A stretch of 64,000 nucleotides of DNA from Macrobrachium rosenbergii (Eukaryota; Arthropoda; Malacostraca; Decapoda; Palaemonidae). Each line of letters opens with the position of its first letter. Position 1 is the first letter of the stretch. The position numbers were made by a program, and so were the translations under genes. Of the stretch, positions 1-12,300 are shown in pieces. The notes beneath the pieces are model-generated. The model worked only from the letters and a program-made list of their open reading frames with translations, did not search any database and was not told the DNA's origin. The stretch covers positions 35,741,570 to 35,805,569 of the forward strand of contig NC_089784.1 in the NCBI RefSeq assembly GCF_040412425.1. The letters run 5' to 3'.

Positions 1-181
1 TGGAGATGTCTATACTGTACATGTCCTCTTTTTTGTGTGTGTGTTGTCCTTTTATAGATCGACACGCGTTTTTCTTCCACGAGAAAAACTCCTGTCGGAG
101 GTGCCCGATGATACAAAATTGTCGAGTGTTGCACTCGCTGTTTCATTCCTCAGAAGCAGACCGATTTGGAAGGCTAAAGTA
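1..181. other. Window start, no recognised feature
   Basis: The open frame here (6-260) runs into the repeat element at 182 and resembles no family I know. If the RPB8 gene begins to the left of the window, this is intron. Confidence 0.4.
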
Positions 182-421
182 CCCTAAATTGGAAGACTGC
201 AGTACCTGCAAAAATACAAACCTGAGAAAAATGATAGATACTCCCTTGCCTTACTACTGATTTTGCAGATACTGCAAATGGGACCTCCTAAATGCACGTG
301 GAAAATATTGAAGAATCATTCTGAAACTGCAGTAACTTGTGTATTAGTATTTCACGAGGCCAGTAAGTGGCATGTCTCAATTTCCAAAATTTTGCAGATA
401 CTGCAATTTTCCATTTTAGGG
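182..421. mobile_element. 240-bp MITE-like element, copy 1
   Basis: The element begins CCCTAAATTGGAA and ends in the near reverse complement TTCCATTTTAGGG. Terminal inverted repeats are about 32 bp with roughly five mismatches and include the palindromic core GCAGTAYCTGC. A third copy of the core lies inside near 263-283. There is no coding capacity. A second copy of exactly the same length is at 2,631-2,870. Size and structure fit a non-autonomous DNA transposon; the superfamily is unknown and no clear target-site duplication was seen. Confidence 0.72.
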
Positions 422-644
422 CAGTAGAGATAGATATATAAAAGATTTCTAGGTGACGGTATATATCGTAGAGTTTCCATCATCAGACACTTCCCTGGGG
501 AGTCCCTGACATGTTAGAAAAACGCTGTATTTAATTAAATGCCTTTATCACTGGTGGACGTATTTTCATTTCTTTCTGTGTTGGTTAACTTCAATTCATG
601 CATGTTTTAGTTTACTTGTTCACTTGAGAAAATAGCACTTCATC

Positions 645-647
<3 letters not shown>

Positions 648-712
<65 letters not shown>
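648..712. repeat. (TA)n microsatellite
   Basis: About 32 uninterrupted TA units. The minus-strand open frame here is built from this repeat and is not a gene. Confidence 0.97.
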
Positions 713-715
<3 letters not shown>

Positions 716-1241
716 CTTTCGAATTCTCTCTTGCAAAAAATTCATAAATACAAATCCTCGCATCGAAAAAGTCAGTCTTATCCCATTTGTGATAAAGGCA
801 TAATGCTATGTATGTGTACTGTAAATGTATTTGTAATGTTTGAATTTTTTTCCATGTTTTATGTGTACTGACCCTTTCTAGACATCGTACATCTGGCATG
901 TCTTCATTTCAGCCCCCTTCTTTCTAAGGGTGCAGAATATATTTATTTTTATCATTATTATTTGTCTTGCTTTTTTTTTCCCCTCTTCAATATTTTGTCT
1001 GTTATCACTTTTTCTACTCTCATTGTTTGCCTGATAAGTTATTTTCTTTGTTTACTCGTTAGAGTTTTTGTGTTTAGTTCGTTTCAGATTGTACTGATTA
1101 TCACAGTATAAATGCCTTTCCAGTATTCAAATACATATACACATACACACCAAATTTACATGTCAGCCATGCATAATATCTATGCATACAAGTGTAGTTG
1201 TACACAAAGTAGATTGGGTATATGTGTGTACTTGCAGAACT

Positions 1242-1245
<4 letters not shown>

Positions 1246-1326
<81 letters not shown>

Positions 1327-1376
1327 GTATACACATACATATATATGTGTGATGAGATGAGAGAGAGAGAGAGAGA
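1246..1376. repeat. Compound (TA)n / (GA)n microsatellite
   Basis: About 37 TA units (1,246-1,320) are followed by a short imperfect TG/TA zone and a GA tract at 1,359-1,376. Both strands carry repeat-encoded open frames that should be ignored. Confidence 0.96.
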
Positions 1377-1601
1377 CTAGTAAAGCTGTGAATAGTGTTG
1401 GAACATTTTTGTAAATATGTTATGTTGTTGCTAATGTGATTTGCTGTTCTTTTATATCAGACTGAAAAGGTGTCTTTTCACATATCGAGGTTAAAATTAC
1501 CTAAAATTGATCGTTACTTATTTTTAAAAAGTAGGTTTATGAATAGAATCAGCACTGGAGCTTTATACATTTGACTATGCTTCATCATAATGAATTGATA
1601 T

Positions 1602-1607
<6 letters not shown>

Positions 1608-1677
<70 letters not shown>
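1608..1677. repeat. (GA)n microsatellite
   Basis: About 35 uninterrupted GA units. It is the first of seven GA/CT tracts longer than 60 bp in the window. Confidence 0.97.
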
Positions 1678-1683
<6 letters not shown>

Positions 1684-2290
1684 AACAAGACACAAAGTTT
1701 AAACAGTACATTAAAACCATCGTTAGACAGAGCCACATGTAAAGACCTCAGGTTTGTATGTTAGGAAAAATACAAATTACTTTAAGATTTGTCATGTTTA
1801 ATAAATTTGTCTCCATTCTCCAGACAGGTTTGGCTCAAAGAAATAATCATGATATATACGTGTACAGGTTCATTTTTTATTTCAGTTGCCAGCTATTCCT
1901 TTTCTTGTATTATTTTTGGTTCTTATCCAGAATGAACAAAGAGATGCTGGGAATTCTTGCCAAAAATTTTTTCAGGTATAATACAGGATGTCTTGATAAC
2001 TTTTTCGTCAAGTTTATTCTTTTTTTCAGGTTCTTAATGTTTATAATATTCATAATTAGGCTTAGATATTTTCAGTCTATGTAAAATTTTGCTGATGTAT
2101 GTTATGTTATTGGTAATGTAATGTGAATCACTATTAGCAATAAGTACATGAACCTTATCTGTGGTGTCAATGGCATGCACATTACATGTACACTGCCATT
2201 ATGTGTCCTAGAGGCTGTTATTTTTTCTTAATTGTATACAATGAGAAAGGTTTTATTATTTGTTAATGAACATTTTACCAAAATTATGTA

Positions 2291-2297
<7 letters not shown>
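1678..2297. other. AT-rich sequence, no recognised feature
   Basis: A 108-codon + strand frame at 1,758-2,084 is AT-rich, hydrophobic by composition and matches nothing I know. A short TA tract follows at 2,298-2,328. Likely intronic or intergenic. Confidence 0.4.
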
Positions 2298-2329
<32 letters not shown>

Positions 2330-2630
2330 CGACGCCTTTGTACTTTTGTGGTAAATGAATGTATTATGTTGTTAATAAAGAATTTCTCTACATGAGTATT
2401 AGTTGATTATTTTGATCCATAAAACACTTAAGTAAAGACATCAACAATGCACGAGAATAATTTAGTTATATATACTAATAGAATGAAAGCTAGTGACATA
2501 CCACAGTGTTCCTCAGAATATTCCAGGTTCTCTTCCACTGTAGTTCGTGAAACAAGAACCAAATTTAAGGGTTATGATTATTGTTGGGTTGTAGATAAGT
2601 AACACCTCAACTCAACAGACCTCAATTCTA

Positions 2631-2870
2631 CCCTAAAATGGAAGACTGCAGTATCTGCAAAAATACAAAACTGAGAGAAGTGGTGGATACTCCCTTGCCT
2701 TACTGCTGATTTTGCAGATTCTGCAAATGGGACCCCCTAAATACTCGTGGAAAGCATTGAAGAGTCATTCTGAAGCTGCAGTAACTTGTGCATTAGTGTT
2801 TCACGAGCCCAATAGGCGGCATATCTCAATTTCGAAAATTTATCAGATACTGCAGTTTTCCATTTCAGGG
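2631..2870. mobile_element. 240-bp MITE-like element, copy 2
   Basis: This is the second copy of the element at 182-421, in the same orientation and collinear over all 240 bases, with scattered substitutions and almost no indels. It begins CCCTAAAATGGAAGACTGC and ends TTCCATTTCAGGG. Defined ends at both copies make a discrete mobile unit more likely than a local duplication. Confidence 0.72.
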
Positions 2871-3079
2871 CAGAATTAGCGGACCTCCGTACTTACCAGC
2901 TACCGTATTAAGATTATTTTTCCCTATGCTACCATTTTAGATGATATATTTTTAGATATCACTCTTAAATTGAACGCTGCGTGTAAAGTTCGGGTTAGTT
3001 GAGGGTAGGAACTATGGAGAATTGCTGTTAGCAGTGACATATCTAGCAAATATTGAAGGGCAGGCTATAATATAGGCCG

Positions 3080-3440
3080 CAGGTTCTCAGTCTTTTTTTA
3101 GTGATGTCACCTTAACTAATGTAATCATTACCATATCGCGTGAATTAACTAATTATTTAATGAATAAAATTATTATCCATACTCAAACCAAAATCAGCAC
3201 ACCGTACATGCAGAAATATACTGTACAAACAAAGACCTTATCAGAAGAATTAGAGTAGATAAACATAATTAGAGTAGGCACACTGATAATAATTAGATGA
3301 AGGCTTTTGCAAACTTTTTTTTTTACAAATGTTCATTGAGATGATCTAGCCAAGACAAAATTCATGACAATCTTGCGGCACCCCTAGGCACTGTCTGTGG
3401 CACGCCAGGATGCCACGGCACCCATTTTGAGAATCAATAG
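3080..3440 (-). mobile_element. Possible hAT-derived relic
   Basis: Read on the minus strand, the segment near 3,375-3,440 has a TGATTCTCAAAATGGGTGCC-type end followed by GTGGCATCC and further GGTGCC motifs, the style of hAT (Charlie-like) transposon ends. A weakly matching end, CAGGTTCTCAGTC, lies at 3,080-3,092. No transposase and no matching 8-bp duplication were found. The call is from memory of family termini and is tentative. Confidence 0.35.
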
Positions 3441-3956
3441 TCTTTGTTACTTAATGGACTTTGTTACGTATCAGAAAGGACAGACCCCTAAAGCATCTGT
3501 TAAGCTGGGGTGCTATTGTATAATTTTCTTATGTATATATGCAGTTATATACCATACTGCCTGTATGCAAATTCTACACACTAGATCCTCCTGCCCCAGT
3601 GGTTGGCCTTTTGGCCAAATGCTCACAAATCAATCTAAGCTAGTTCTCAACATACATTGGTAATATACAAGAAAATCCCCAGACATTAAGAACTAGGAAG
3701 ATATTTCCCATTGAAATTTGATAGTGTATGTTGTCTTATTTGTTTTAATCCTCAAAAAAAAAGGTTACGAACATAAGTAATTATCTCTTAAGTCCATTTG
3801 GCATTGCCTTCTCATTTAAAGAGGAATTTCAGTAATGACCCAAATTTTTGGTCTCGTAGTAACGTGACTGACCCAATATTTCTGTGGCATTTAGAAATGG
3901 GGGCTAATAATGCTGAGAATGTTTGCTAAGTCTGTTTTGGTTAAGAACGATTGAAA

Positions 3957-4262
3957 GGATGAGAAATACTAAGATTCTTGGAAGTGTTGATGAGGCTAAA
4001 GGATGGATCAGAATGTTTCAATGTGGTTTGGTAATGTGGTAGGAATGGAAATGGTGAGTTAATGAAAACATTGTATAATCCTGAAATATAAGAAGGGAAG
4101 GGGTTGGGAAGACCGAGAAAGTGCTGGATAGATGAAATGAGAGAGTTATTGGAAAGAAGGGCCTTTGCATCCAGGAAGAGCAAGAATGTTTGTATAATAG
4201 GGGTAAATGGTGCAATATATGTGGGAAGGTTCGACGTGCAGCTGATGAGGATTCCGTGTAGG
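3957..4262 (+). pseudogene. RTE-like LINE reverse transcriptase C-terminal relic
   Basis: The translation carries a degraded C-terminal signature of RTE-type retrotransposon polymerases. At 4,104-4,160 one frame reads LGRPRKCWIDEMRELLERR. A one-base shift then gives GLCIQEEQECLYNRGKW and further residues up to a TAG at 4,259. Upstream, weak similarity to the usual RWFGHVERM motif is seen as MWFGNVVGM. Frameshifts and stops show a dead copy. The minus-strand frame over the same bases is a shadow. Confidence 0.72.
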
Positions 4263-4414
4263 TTCATGTAGCTGCTAATGTTGCGGAAATTATTTGCACA
4301 AGGTTCATCAATGATTTGGCTGTCAAAATACGTACTCGTATGTGGCAGAGCCGTTTGTGTTGTTTTTCTCTGGATTCACTCCTGTTAGGTGAAACAACCC
4401 AATGCTAACATTAT

Positions 4415-4415
4415 A

Positions 4416-4481
<66 letters not shown>
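4415..4481. repeat. (TG)n(TA)n microsatellite
   Basis: Short TG run followed by about 30 TA units. Confidence 0.95.
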
Positions 4482-4484
<3 letters not shown>

Positions 4485-4489
4485 GTGTA

Positions 4490-6582
4490 TATATATTTTT
4501 TTTCAGTTAACTGCATTATCAACAAACGCATCAGAGAGGCTCTGTAGTAATGAAATTATAAAAAATCTGACCTTGTTAAAGTAAAGTCTTCTGATATTTG
4601 AGATGGTAAGGACTAAGTAATAGGGTACGTTAAATTGAAACCCACTGTATATCAGTTGACCCGATAAGTGAATTATGTGCTTGGTTGTCAATCAGCTGCA
4701 GTGGGTCTTTAGAAGCCACCAGCTCCAAAAGGGTGGTAGGAAGTTGCAAAATTCAGATATGGGAGTAGTCCTATGCGTAGCCTACACTAGACGAACCGTG
4801 CTTAGTGTGAACAGTCAAGACACAAAACAACAATAATGTAATATTTGTACATCTTTAAAAATGAACAACAAAGATGTTTTAGTATATTTCATTTACCTTA
4901 TGTTATTGGATGTTTGTGTTTCGTAGCCAAGGCCAGGCTGCTGTAAAAAGTTCCATAGTCTTGTCTATCCTAGAAAGCGTAAGCTAGACAGACAGTTAGC
5001 ATAAGGTAGTACTTATACAGTGCAGATCTCTTCACTGTTGAAGCAGGTGTTATGGGGTAGGGCTAACAGAGCGAGTGAAAGAACACAGAAGCCAAGAAGC
5101 AGCAGAGGCAAGAGCAAGCAGACTTAATATCATCCATCCATCGACCACCTTTGATATCAGAAGAATCAAAAATGCCTTAATTTGTACTCTACAATAGCAG
5201 ATCACATAATATAAACGGAGATACTCAGAGGTATAAATAAAATTAGCTATAGGGGTCTGTGTACCTTAAGTAGTAACGAATGGAAATCTGGATTAAAAAA
5301 AAGGTTCACCACCGGCCACTGTGGGAACTGATTCGCCTAGGAGAATGCATCGTTTTGGAACAGTACAGAATCCAAAGTCTTTGAGGCCCCTTCATGCGTG
5401 TAACTCATGTACCATGGATTAAATTGGAGATGTCTATGAATTTTTGTATTCTTATTTTGTAAAGCGACTTCGAGGTAGAAATTTAATAAACTATTGTACA
5501 AATCTTTGTATGATTTTTATACTTTATCCACTATTTAGATTACAACTGTAAGATGAAAATACCATGCTGGAGTTAGCATTCTGCACTGTGCTTAACATTT
5601 CAGATTAAACCAAAATGAAACACTACAAATAAGAGTGTATTTTAAAACTAACAATGAAATTTTTGATGACGCCCGTACTGTCACACAATACAAAAGTCAA
5701 TTCGACATAGACTCCTCCAAATTCAACAGGACAAATACATGTGCTTTCTATCATCACAGCCTTCAGACATCATTCAGCCAATCAGAACACTGCATTAGAC
5801 TCCGCGCACTAAATAATCCACTAGCTCGGTTTTGACATTCACTACCATTCCTGAATGAAGCTGGAACTTTGAGCGATTTTTTGCTTTTAAAGGAATGTGC
5901 CCATTGCACAGTTTAAGGCATAATGGGTATGGGGAAAGCCAGTTAAGATAGGTGTCAGTGTATTGTGTATATAACACAAATACACTCACGTATAAAAGAG
6001 AGAGAGAGAGAGAGGTTGAGGTTAAGTAGGGTAATGATTATTTGAAACAATAACAAATCCTGAGCCACTGTATAAAATTTAAGAAATGGTAAAAAGTAAA
6101 ATCAAGATTGAAATTACAGATAGACCTGACTTTAGACCATTTACGGATCATTCTTTGCCTATACTTAACTAGCAAAGATATAAAGTAGGAAGTAATGTTG
6201 AATTTGAGATTGGTAATGGATTATCCCTTTTGATTACGTATTTATAGTACATATGCAATGATTTATTTATATATGTACACATTCTTTCAAAAAGTAATGT
6301 TTCTACAAAGGAGGGATGAGTAGCTATAATCTGCTATTTTTTTATTTTGTACTTTGAAGGCAAACATGATAATGATATATAAGAGCCTGTTCTGGCAGAA
6401 ATAAGAAGGTAGACAAGCAATTAAAAAATGCAGTGCCTGTCTCAGAGCACATTGCTAAAAAACTTATTGTTCATGAACTTACTTAACAGGTACACCATCA
6501 GTTTTCCTGTCACTGTTCTTAGATTGCAGATTCAGACTCTCCCAGAAACTCACACTCACTCTTCACCATTCTTAGATCTTTG
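4490..6582. other. No recognised gene; presumptive intron
   Basis: No conserved peptide, RNA or mobile-element signature was recognised. The only local repeat is a short AG tract at 6,000-6,014. Frames of 60-66 codons here are not supported by any known family. Confidence 0.4.
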
Positions 6583-6878
6583 AGACTGGCTAGAACAGTT
6601 GTGCTCTCTAATCTGACTCCAAAGACACTGGCCAGAACAGGTGTACTCTCTAATCTGACTCAAAAGACAAAGACAATGGCTAGAACAGTTGTGCTTGGTA
6701 ATCTGACTCCGAAGACACTGGCTAGAACAGTTGTGCTCTCAGTCTGACTCCAAAGAAACTGACTAGAACAGTTGTGCTTTCTAATCTGACTCCAAAGACA
6801 CTGGCTAGAACAGTTGTGCTCTCTAATCTGGCTCCAAAGACACTGGCTAGAACAGTTGTGCTCTCTAAAATGACTCCA
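6583..6878. repeat. 42-bp minisatellite, about 7 copies
   Basis: The unit contains CTGGCTAGAACAGTTGTGCT followed by CTCTAATCTGACTCCAAAGA. Copy starts fall near 6,585, 6,629, 6,678, 6,718, 6,759, 6,801 and 6,843. As 42 is a multiple of three, the minus strand reads as a 14-residue repeat, which creates an open frame at 6,660-6,935 with no resemblance to a known protein. Confidence 0.92.
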
Positions 6879-8811
6879 ACTTTGAGAGAAAATTAGTGCT
6901 GCTATTCTTTTCTGTCTCTTGGCCAGCATAGGCACAGTGGCTCTACTCCTCTAGTCTTGCTGACCATTGTTTCTCCATTTAAAGGTATAGCAGTTTTTAA
7001 GTAGAATTGCATATCAACTGCTGTAGTGGAACCATCAACTTAGACAGGCTGTTTTGTGACTTTCAAAAATTTTATAGCTGTCATGGAAGAAGGGCAACAC
7101 ATAAGAGGTTTGCTTCAGACAGTTTTCGAAAATGAAACTAGGTTGACATATTAACTGCACTGTCCTACCTACAACCAGATAAGTTCTCCACAAGCCAGTA
7201 AACCTTTATAAAGCAGCTTGAGAGCTTCTGTCATCATACCTGCTGGGGAGTCTTAAGAGTTTGAAAATTGGTACAGTGATCATTGGAAATTTCGGAATTC
7301 TTTCCAAATTGCTTCAAGTTCTCTTGATTCCCATAAGCTGCCATTTTTATAGTGATAGGTCCATTATTATCCTTTTTGGGATAACGCCACCTGTATTTTC
7401 GGACTACATTTCCATCAGGGCTCCTTGCTCATTGCTGAGGCCATTACCAACAGGACGCCCTAAATAAGGGCACCAGATTGTGCTATTAGTCATCCACAGT
7501 TTAAAAACTTAAAAACTTCACAAATCATTCCCCTGTTTTGACATCATTGCTTTTATTCTAAAATGAAAAGCAATGAGTTATGCTGGACTCAGTCGGACAA
7601 AGATTTAGAACAATGTAGCTGGTGTCTCAGAAGACTGTTCGTCTGTAGTAAAACGCTCGTAAGTGTTAAGATGGCTGGATATCATTTTGTGGATGCAAAG
7701 TACAATGCATACGTTTTTAGTTTCAATGCAACATATTTTGACAGTTGAAGTCTGATATTAAATACCTTGCTATTCTTCAGAGTTGTAACCTCGTAGCAAC
7801 TTTTTTTTTTGCAGGTAGCCGGTTGTGTGTTAGGAAAACCTGCTAATTCAGACATCTGGAATTTATGATATTCCTTTACACACTCTGTCATTTCTAGAAC
7901 TTAAGTACTTGCTATAGAAGTGACATACACTGGAGGTTGAAGGATATGGAAATGCCTGTTAATGAAATCTGTGGTATAGGTGGATTTCTTAGAGCATGTT
8001 TGAAAAGGTAAAGTTACAGAAAGTTAGATTCAGCCTCCTTTGAAAAGCATGAGATCTCTAAAGGCATGACACATGTTATTAAAATTCTTGGAGAGGCAGC
8101 AAATTGATTTCATTTAACTTTAGTAAACCTATGGCTTGGCAGCCTGAAAGGTGCACCCATTATGCCGTGATGCATAATTTTCAACTCATGTTAATTTTTT
8201 GGGATTGTGGTTATTAAGCCAAGTAAATTGGGGAGAACGTAGCTAATTCCCACATTATTCCTAACTGCTTACAGTTTTAAATTACACAAGCAAATATTGC
8301 ACACTGAACAAACAGGCGAATTGGGAATGAAATTCGTAGAACAACACCTTGTAGATTTTGTCACATGGTCAAGTGTCCTATATAGAATACATGCGACAAG
8401 GAGGAAGTAATATAAAAGACAAACTGAAAAACTTGCAGTAAAAAACTACTTTCTCTAACTATCGAGACGGCTTGTCTTTGATTAATATCACGAAACTTTA
8501 TTGTTTAGGTGCATGTGGAGTTCATCCACAAGAATATTCATGAAAGGCAGGTAGAACAAATTCATTTGGAAAAATATCTTAAAATACTGTATTAACTAAA
8601 TATAAACATAATATTCTTATCTAAACCACCATAGAAAGAAGAAGTAAAATTCTATGGCAAACCAGCACTTTAGATACTGGAACATTACAACGTAAAAACA
8701 CCTGTGATTCTGACCATGTAACAAGTTGAAGAGGTCAAGAAAAAGGGCGTGGGACTAGCAACTTCACCCCTAAAGTTTTTTTAGTCGCCTTCAAAATGGG
8801 AAAAGGTGTTA

Positions 8812-8812
<1 letters not shown>
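6879..8812. other. No recognised gene; presumptive intron
   Basis: Moderately AT-rich unique sequence. A 61-codon frame at 7,563-7,748 includes an internal ATG in good context at 7,671, but its peptide does not match the RPB8 N-terminus or anything else I know. Confidence 0.35.

Positions 8813-8865
<53 letters not shown>
8813..8865. repeat. (TA)n microsatellite
   Basis: About 26 TA units directly abutting the GC-rich tandem block that follows. Confidence 0.96.
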
Positions 8866-8866
<1 letters not shown>

Positions 8867-8868
<2 letters not shown>

Positions 8869-9085
8869 AGTGGATCTTGTTTGTCCTCCCCAGGTGACAG
8901 TGGGGGAGACATGACACAGCCACCCACTCCATGCAAACCGGTTTTGTCCGCCCCGGGTGGGGGCGGGGTAGGTAGGGGAACGGGAGGGAAGTGGAGGCAT
9001 CCACACTCCTCCTGCAAGCCTGTTTGTTCGCCCCGGCTTGGGCGGGATACGTAAGGGATCGGGAGGGTAGGGATGACAGCAGTGC
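8867..9085. repeat. GC-rich degenerate tandem repeat, about 3 units
   Basis: Three diverged units of about 65-85 bp share TTTGTYCGCCCC, then GGGCGGG, then GGGAGG(T/A)AG and, in two of them, CATCCACACTCC or its equivalent. The block is markedly richer in G+C than the rest of the first 10 kb. Open frames on both strands across it are compositional. It sits between a TA tract and a tRNA-derived SINE and may belong to a composite repeat. Confidence 0.7.
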
Positions 9086-9139
9086 CAAGTTTCAGTGTGC
9101 ATAGCACGCCCCAACAATCTCGTATATACTGTATATATA

Positions 9140-9355
9140 ATCAGTGTTGTCACTCATACACACTTGACTTTTGTAAAATCACAAATATTATGCCTCAAAG
9201 ACCCCTTAATATCAAACTAACTTTACTTTAGGAATGTCAAGCAAATAAAGGGAATTATAACTAGGTTTATGGTCCCCCGGCTTGGATTCCAACCTGTACC
9301 TTTTGGGTTGGATACATAGTTAGAAAGTAACCTTAACTATTCAACCATCAAGAGA
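9140..9355 (-). mobile_element. tRNA-derived SINE (family D)
   Basis: On the minus strand a tRNA-like head has a box A-like TGGTTGAATAGTTAAGG (9,331-9,347) and a box B-like GGTTGGAATCC (9,284-9,294), resembling tRNA-Ser or tRNA-Leu. About 130 bp of AT-rich body follow. The head is too degenerate to be a functional tRNA gene. The 3' boundary is uncertain. Confidence 0.6.
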
Positions 9356-9868
9356 GGTAGATATAAGTTGATTTTGACTTAGCTGTACATATTCCTCTCT
9401 CGAATTACGGATGTGCACTTAAAATCAATGTGGGTTTCATAGATCAATCTGCACCATTGGTACAAAATCCACTTATATATTGCTTTTGTTTGTGTGTAAA
9501 TACAAAGTACTATTTTATTGAGATGTTCCATTCAGATATAATTTGATAAATATTCCAAAAGGTATGTGAATTGTAACAAATATGGAACGGCGTTTGGTAG
9601 AATGAGTACTTTTCTGCCTTGTATTCTAAAGCCTTGAATTGACTTTTCACCACTGATAATTTTAATGCGTTTTTTAATTAAATAACAATTCATATATTCT
9701 GAAGGTACTCAGATAATTCATGTACAGTGTTCTGCCTATTTTAGCTAGTGTACAGTGTGGTTTAGTAAATGGTATTTTTTATATTTTGTGGACTTGAAAT
9801 TATTTCATGATACAGTTTATAAAATATGTACCCCACCTAATACGATATTTCCAAAATATGATTCAGTA

Positions 9869-9871
<3 letters not shown>

Positions 9872-9951
<80 letters not shown>

Positions 9952-9987
9952 AATAGGTAGTAGACCCTCTTTTAAACGTGTGATGCA

Positions 9988-10028
<41 letters not shown>
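9872..10028. repeat. Two (TTA)n microsatellites
   Basis: About 26 TTA units (9,872-9,950), a 38-bp spacer and about 13 more units (9,990-10,028). The run of leucines on the + strand is repeat-encoded. No SINE or LINE 3' end was recognised beside it, unlike other AAT tracts in the window. Confidence 0.96.
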
Positions 10029-10029
<1 letters not shown>

Positions 10030-12297
10030 GTAGTTTAACGTTTTAAAATTTATATTTCATCCAATAAGTTGTAATTCTTTAAAACTTTCAAAATTGGATA
10101 CAGTGGAAATTATGAGGATTCTGATTTCAGTTCAATGTCTGTTCTTTGATATACAGATTTGTCTTCTAATGTGACCAACTTCTATTCCGAGCAATGTACA
10201 GCCTGAATTTTAGTGAAGATATTACAGATTCAAGTGTATTGTTCCAAGGGAGCGTCCACACTACAGTAAAACATGTCATAAACATGTCGGCATCTTGAAC
10301 AAATCTTTGGCAAACACCGGAACATCATTTGAAATTTGGTTAGGACTACCCAATAAGTCGTTGACTTGTAACCAACCTGTTTGTGAAGTGTACGCAACAA
10401 GTTGCCAGCAAATTTTTATATGACGTTTTTGCTGCACCCAAATAGACTTAGTAAAAAGTTTAACATGAGCGGTACATTTGTGATTTTCATACATGTTGAT
10501 TATATGACTTCCTTGTTTCTTTTGTAGATGCCTGTATTTCCATAATTTGTCTTTCATGTCATCGTATAATCATTGGTATTTAACGCCTGTGCTGCACTTC
10601 TTCCTTACCTGAGCTTAGGCAGCACCAATAACCTTATGAAAAGGATTCACAGGACATGAAAATGCATTCTATGTGAGTTAGCTGCACACATATAACCTTG
10701 TGTGGGTGTGGAGGTGTGGCAGTGTGGTTAGCTGGTTGTGTGTAAGGATCACAACCACTATCTGCACTGCTCCATCTCCATTTGCCCCTGCCACCGCTGG
10801 TAGGTCTACGCACTGGTGCAGAGAACCATCTACCAGGACTGATGTATTACTGCCACAGCTGTTTTCTGCATTGGCCTGTTGCAATCATGCCTCTCTGTCA
10901 TTCATACATGCCTTCTCTAAAGTGCTCTATCTTCTTCCAGTATGTGATCCAGTCTACTGTACAGAACTATAAATTTATGACTTGTAATTTGTATCCAGTG
11001 AAACAAGTGCATACAATTCTTAAGGGTATCATAATATCATGGAAGTTGACTCGACAGAGGGTTCCCAACCTGAGCATGTACCCCAGGGAATGTATTTGCA
11101 ATTCTTTAGTGGTACAGGGCTTCCAGATTATGCCTAGTATAGAACAACGTTTGCATGACAGAAAATGAGTGTGTATTTTTCATCTTAGGGGTATTAGAAA
11201 ACCTGTGTTGATTGCCCGAGAGGTACAGAAGGACGTACAGGAAGGGAATCCCCGTATCATTGCTTGTTTTAATGGTTCTTTCATTTTAAAGTCATTACAT
11301 TAAATAACTAGATCTGCAATGCATATTTAATCAAGTTTGTGGAAGTCCGTTACCTGCGGAAATGGGTGGAAGACACTTTAGGTCAGTTTTTCTTTCCAGG
11401 GGCTTACTGTCTCAATCTTTCTTTTCTTTCTCATTATAAATGTCTTAAATTTCAGTGTTTGAAGAAAATGCAGTAAGAAAATCATATTGTTTATTAGAGT
11501 TGAATTTGTTTATATCCTCCCTTCCTTCCTTATTGAAAAGGTATGTCTAATTTGCAGCTTACTCATGGTCATATTTGCCAAATTACTCGCGACAGATATT
11601 GGTAGATATTTAAAGCATAGCCTGCCTTTGTAAATCCTTTCCATTACACTTCTGTCATTTTCATAGTGTAAGGGCAAACTATGATTTCCTCTTGCCATGA
11701 CTTATTCGAGAATGTGCTTGTAGACCTTAGCATGGGTAACTCACAGCAGATTTATATGGCCAATTTTTCAGCCAATCATCAAGGCTTTAGTAACACATTT
11801 TACATATCTGTCGTAAATTACGAGAAGAAGAGTGGAAGAAAAATACTTGCTTTAGTTTTGGTATGCAATCCATTTTAATGTTTAATATTTAAGATAGAAT
11901 ATTTTGAAAATTAAGGTAACTGTAGGTATAATTTTTTGGTCATGCGTTTCAAAGTCCTGTATGGGAGTTAGAATAAGAATCAAGCCTAACTTAACAGTGC
12001 CATTTAGTCCTTTGAACTTGGGTATTTTATGTGTTTAAGTTAAAAAAAATCGTTATTATGATATGTATTCTTTTTATGTATCCTTTACAGCAATGTATTT
12101 TTTGTAATGTGTTTCTTATTAGCACAAGTATGATGTAAATAGTGCAGTGGCAATTAATCACAGTTTCTAGATCCAAAATGTTGACTTTTGAAGAATGTCT
12201 GTTCTTATTCTGATATTTATAGTACTGTGGTCTCGTGACCTAACCTAACCTTTTGATTTTCTATTGTTTCTTGGTCTCCTCTCACTATGGTTAATGT
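10029..12297. other. No recognised gene; presumptive intron
   Basis: The segment near 10,250-10,560 has repeated ACATGT motifs and a 93-codon minus-strand frame (10,276-10,557) with protein-like composition but no family I can name. A 128-codon + strand frame at 10,782-11,168 is equally unrecognised. Confidence 0.35.
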
Positions 12298-12300
12298 TTT

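Noticed and set aside
1101..1360. Tyr/Ile-repeat open frames on both strands
   Set aside because: Encoded entirely by the TA microsatellite; the same applies to frames at 612-899, 4,402-4,584 and 8,735-9,153.
6660..6935. Possible repeat protein with 14-residue units
   Set aside because: A 42-bp minisatellite read in frame; no signal peptide, no flanking exon structure and no known family.
7671..7748. MAG... start as the RPB8 first exon
   Set aside because: Animal RPB8 begins MAG-I/V-LFEDIF; the sequence here reads MAGYHFVDAKYNA and diverges at once.
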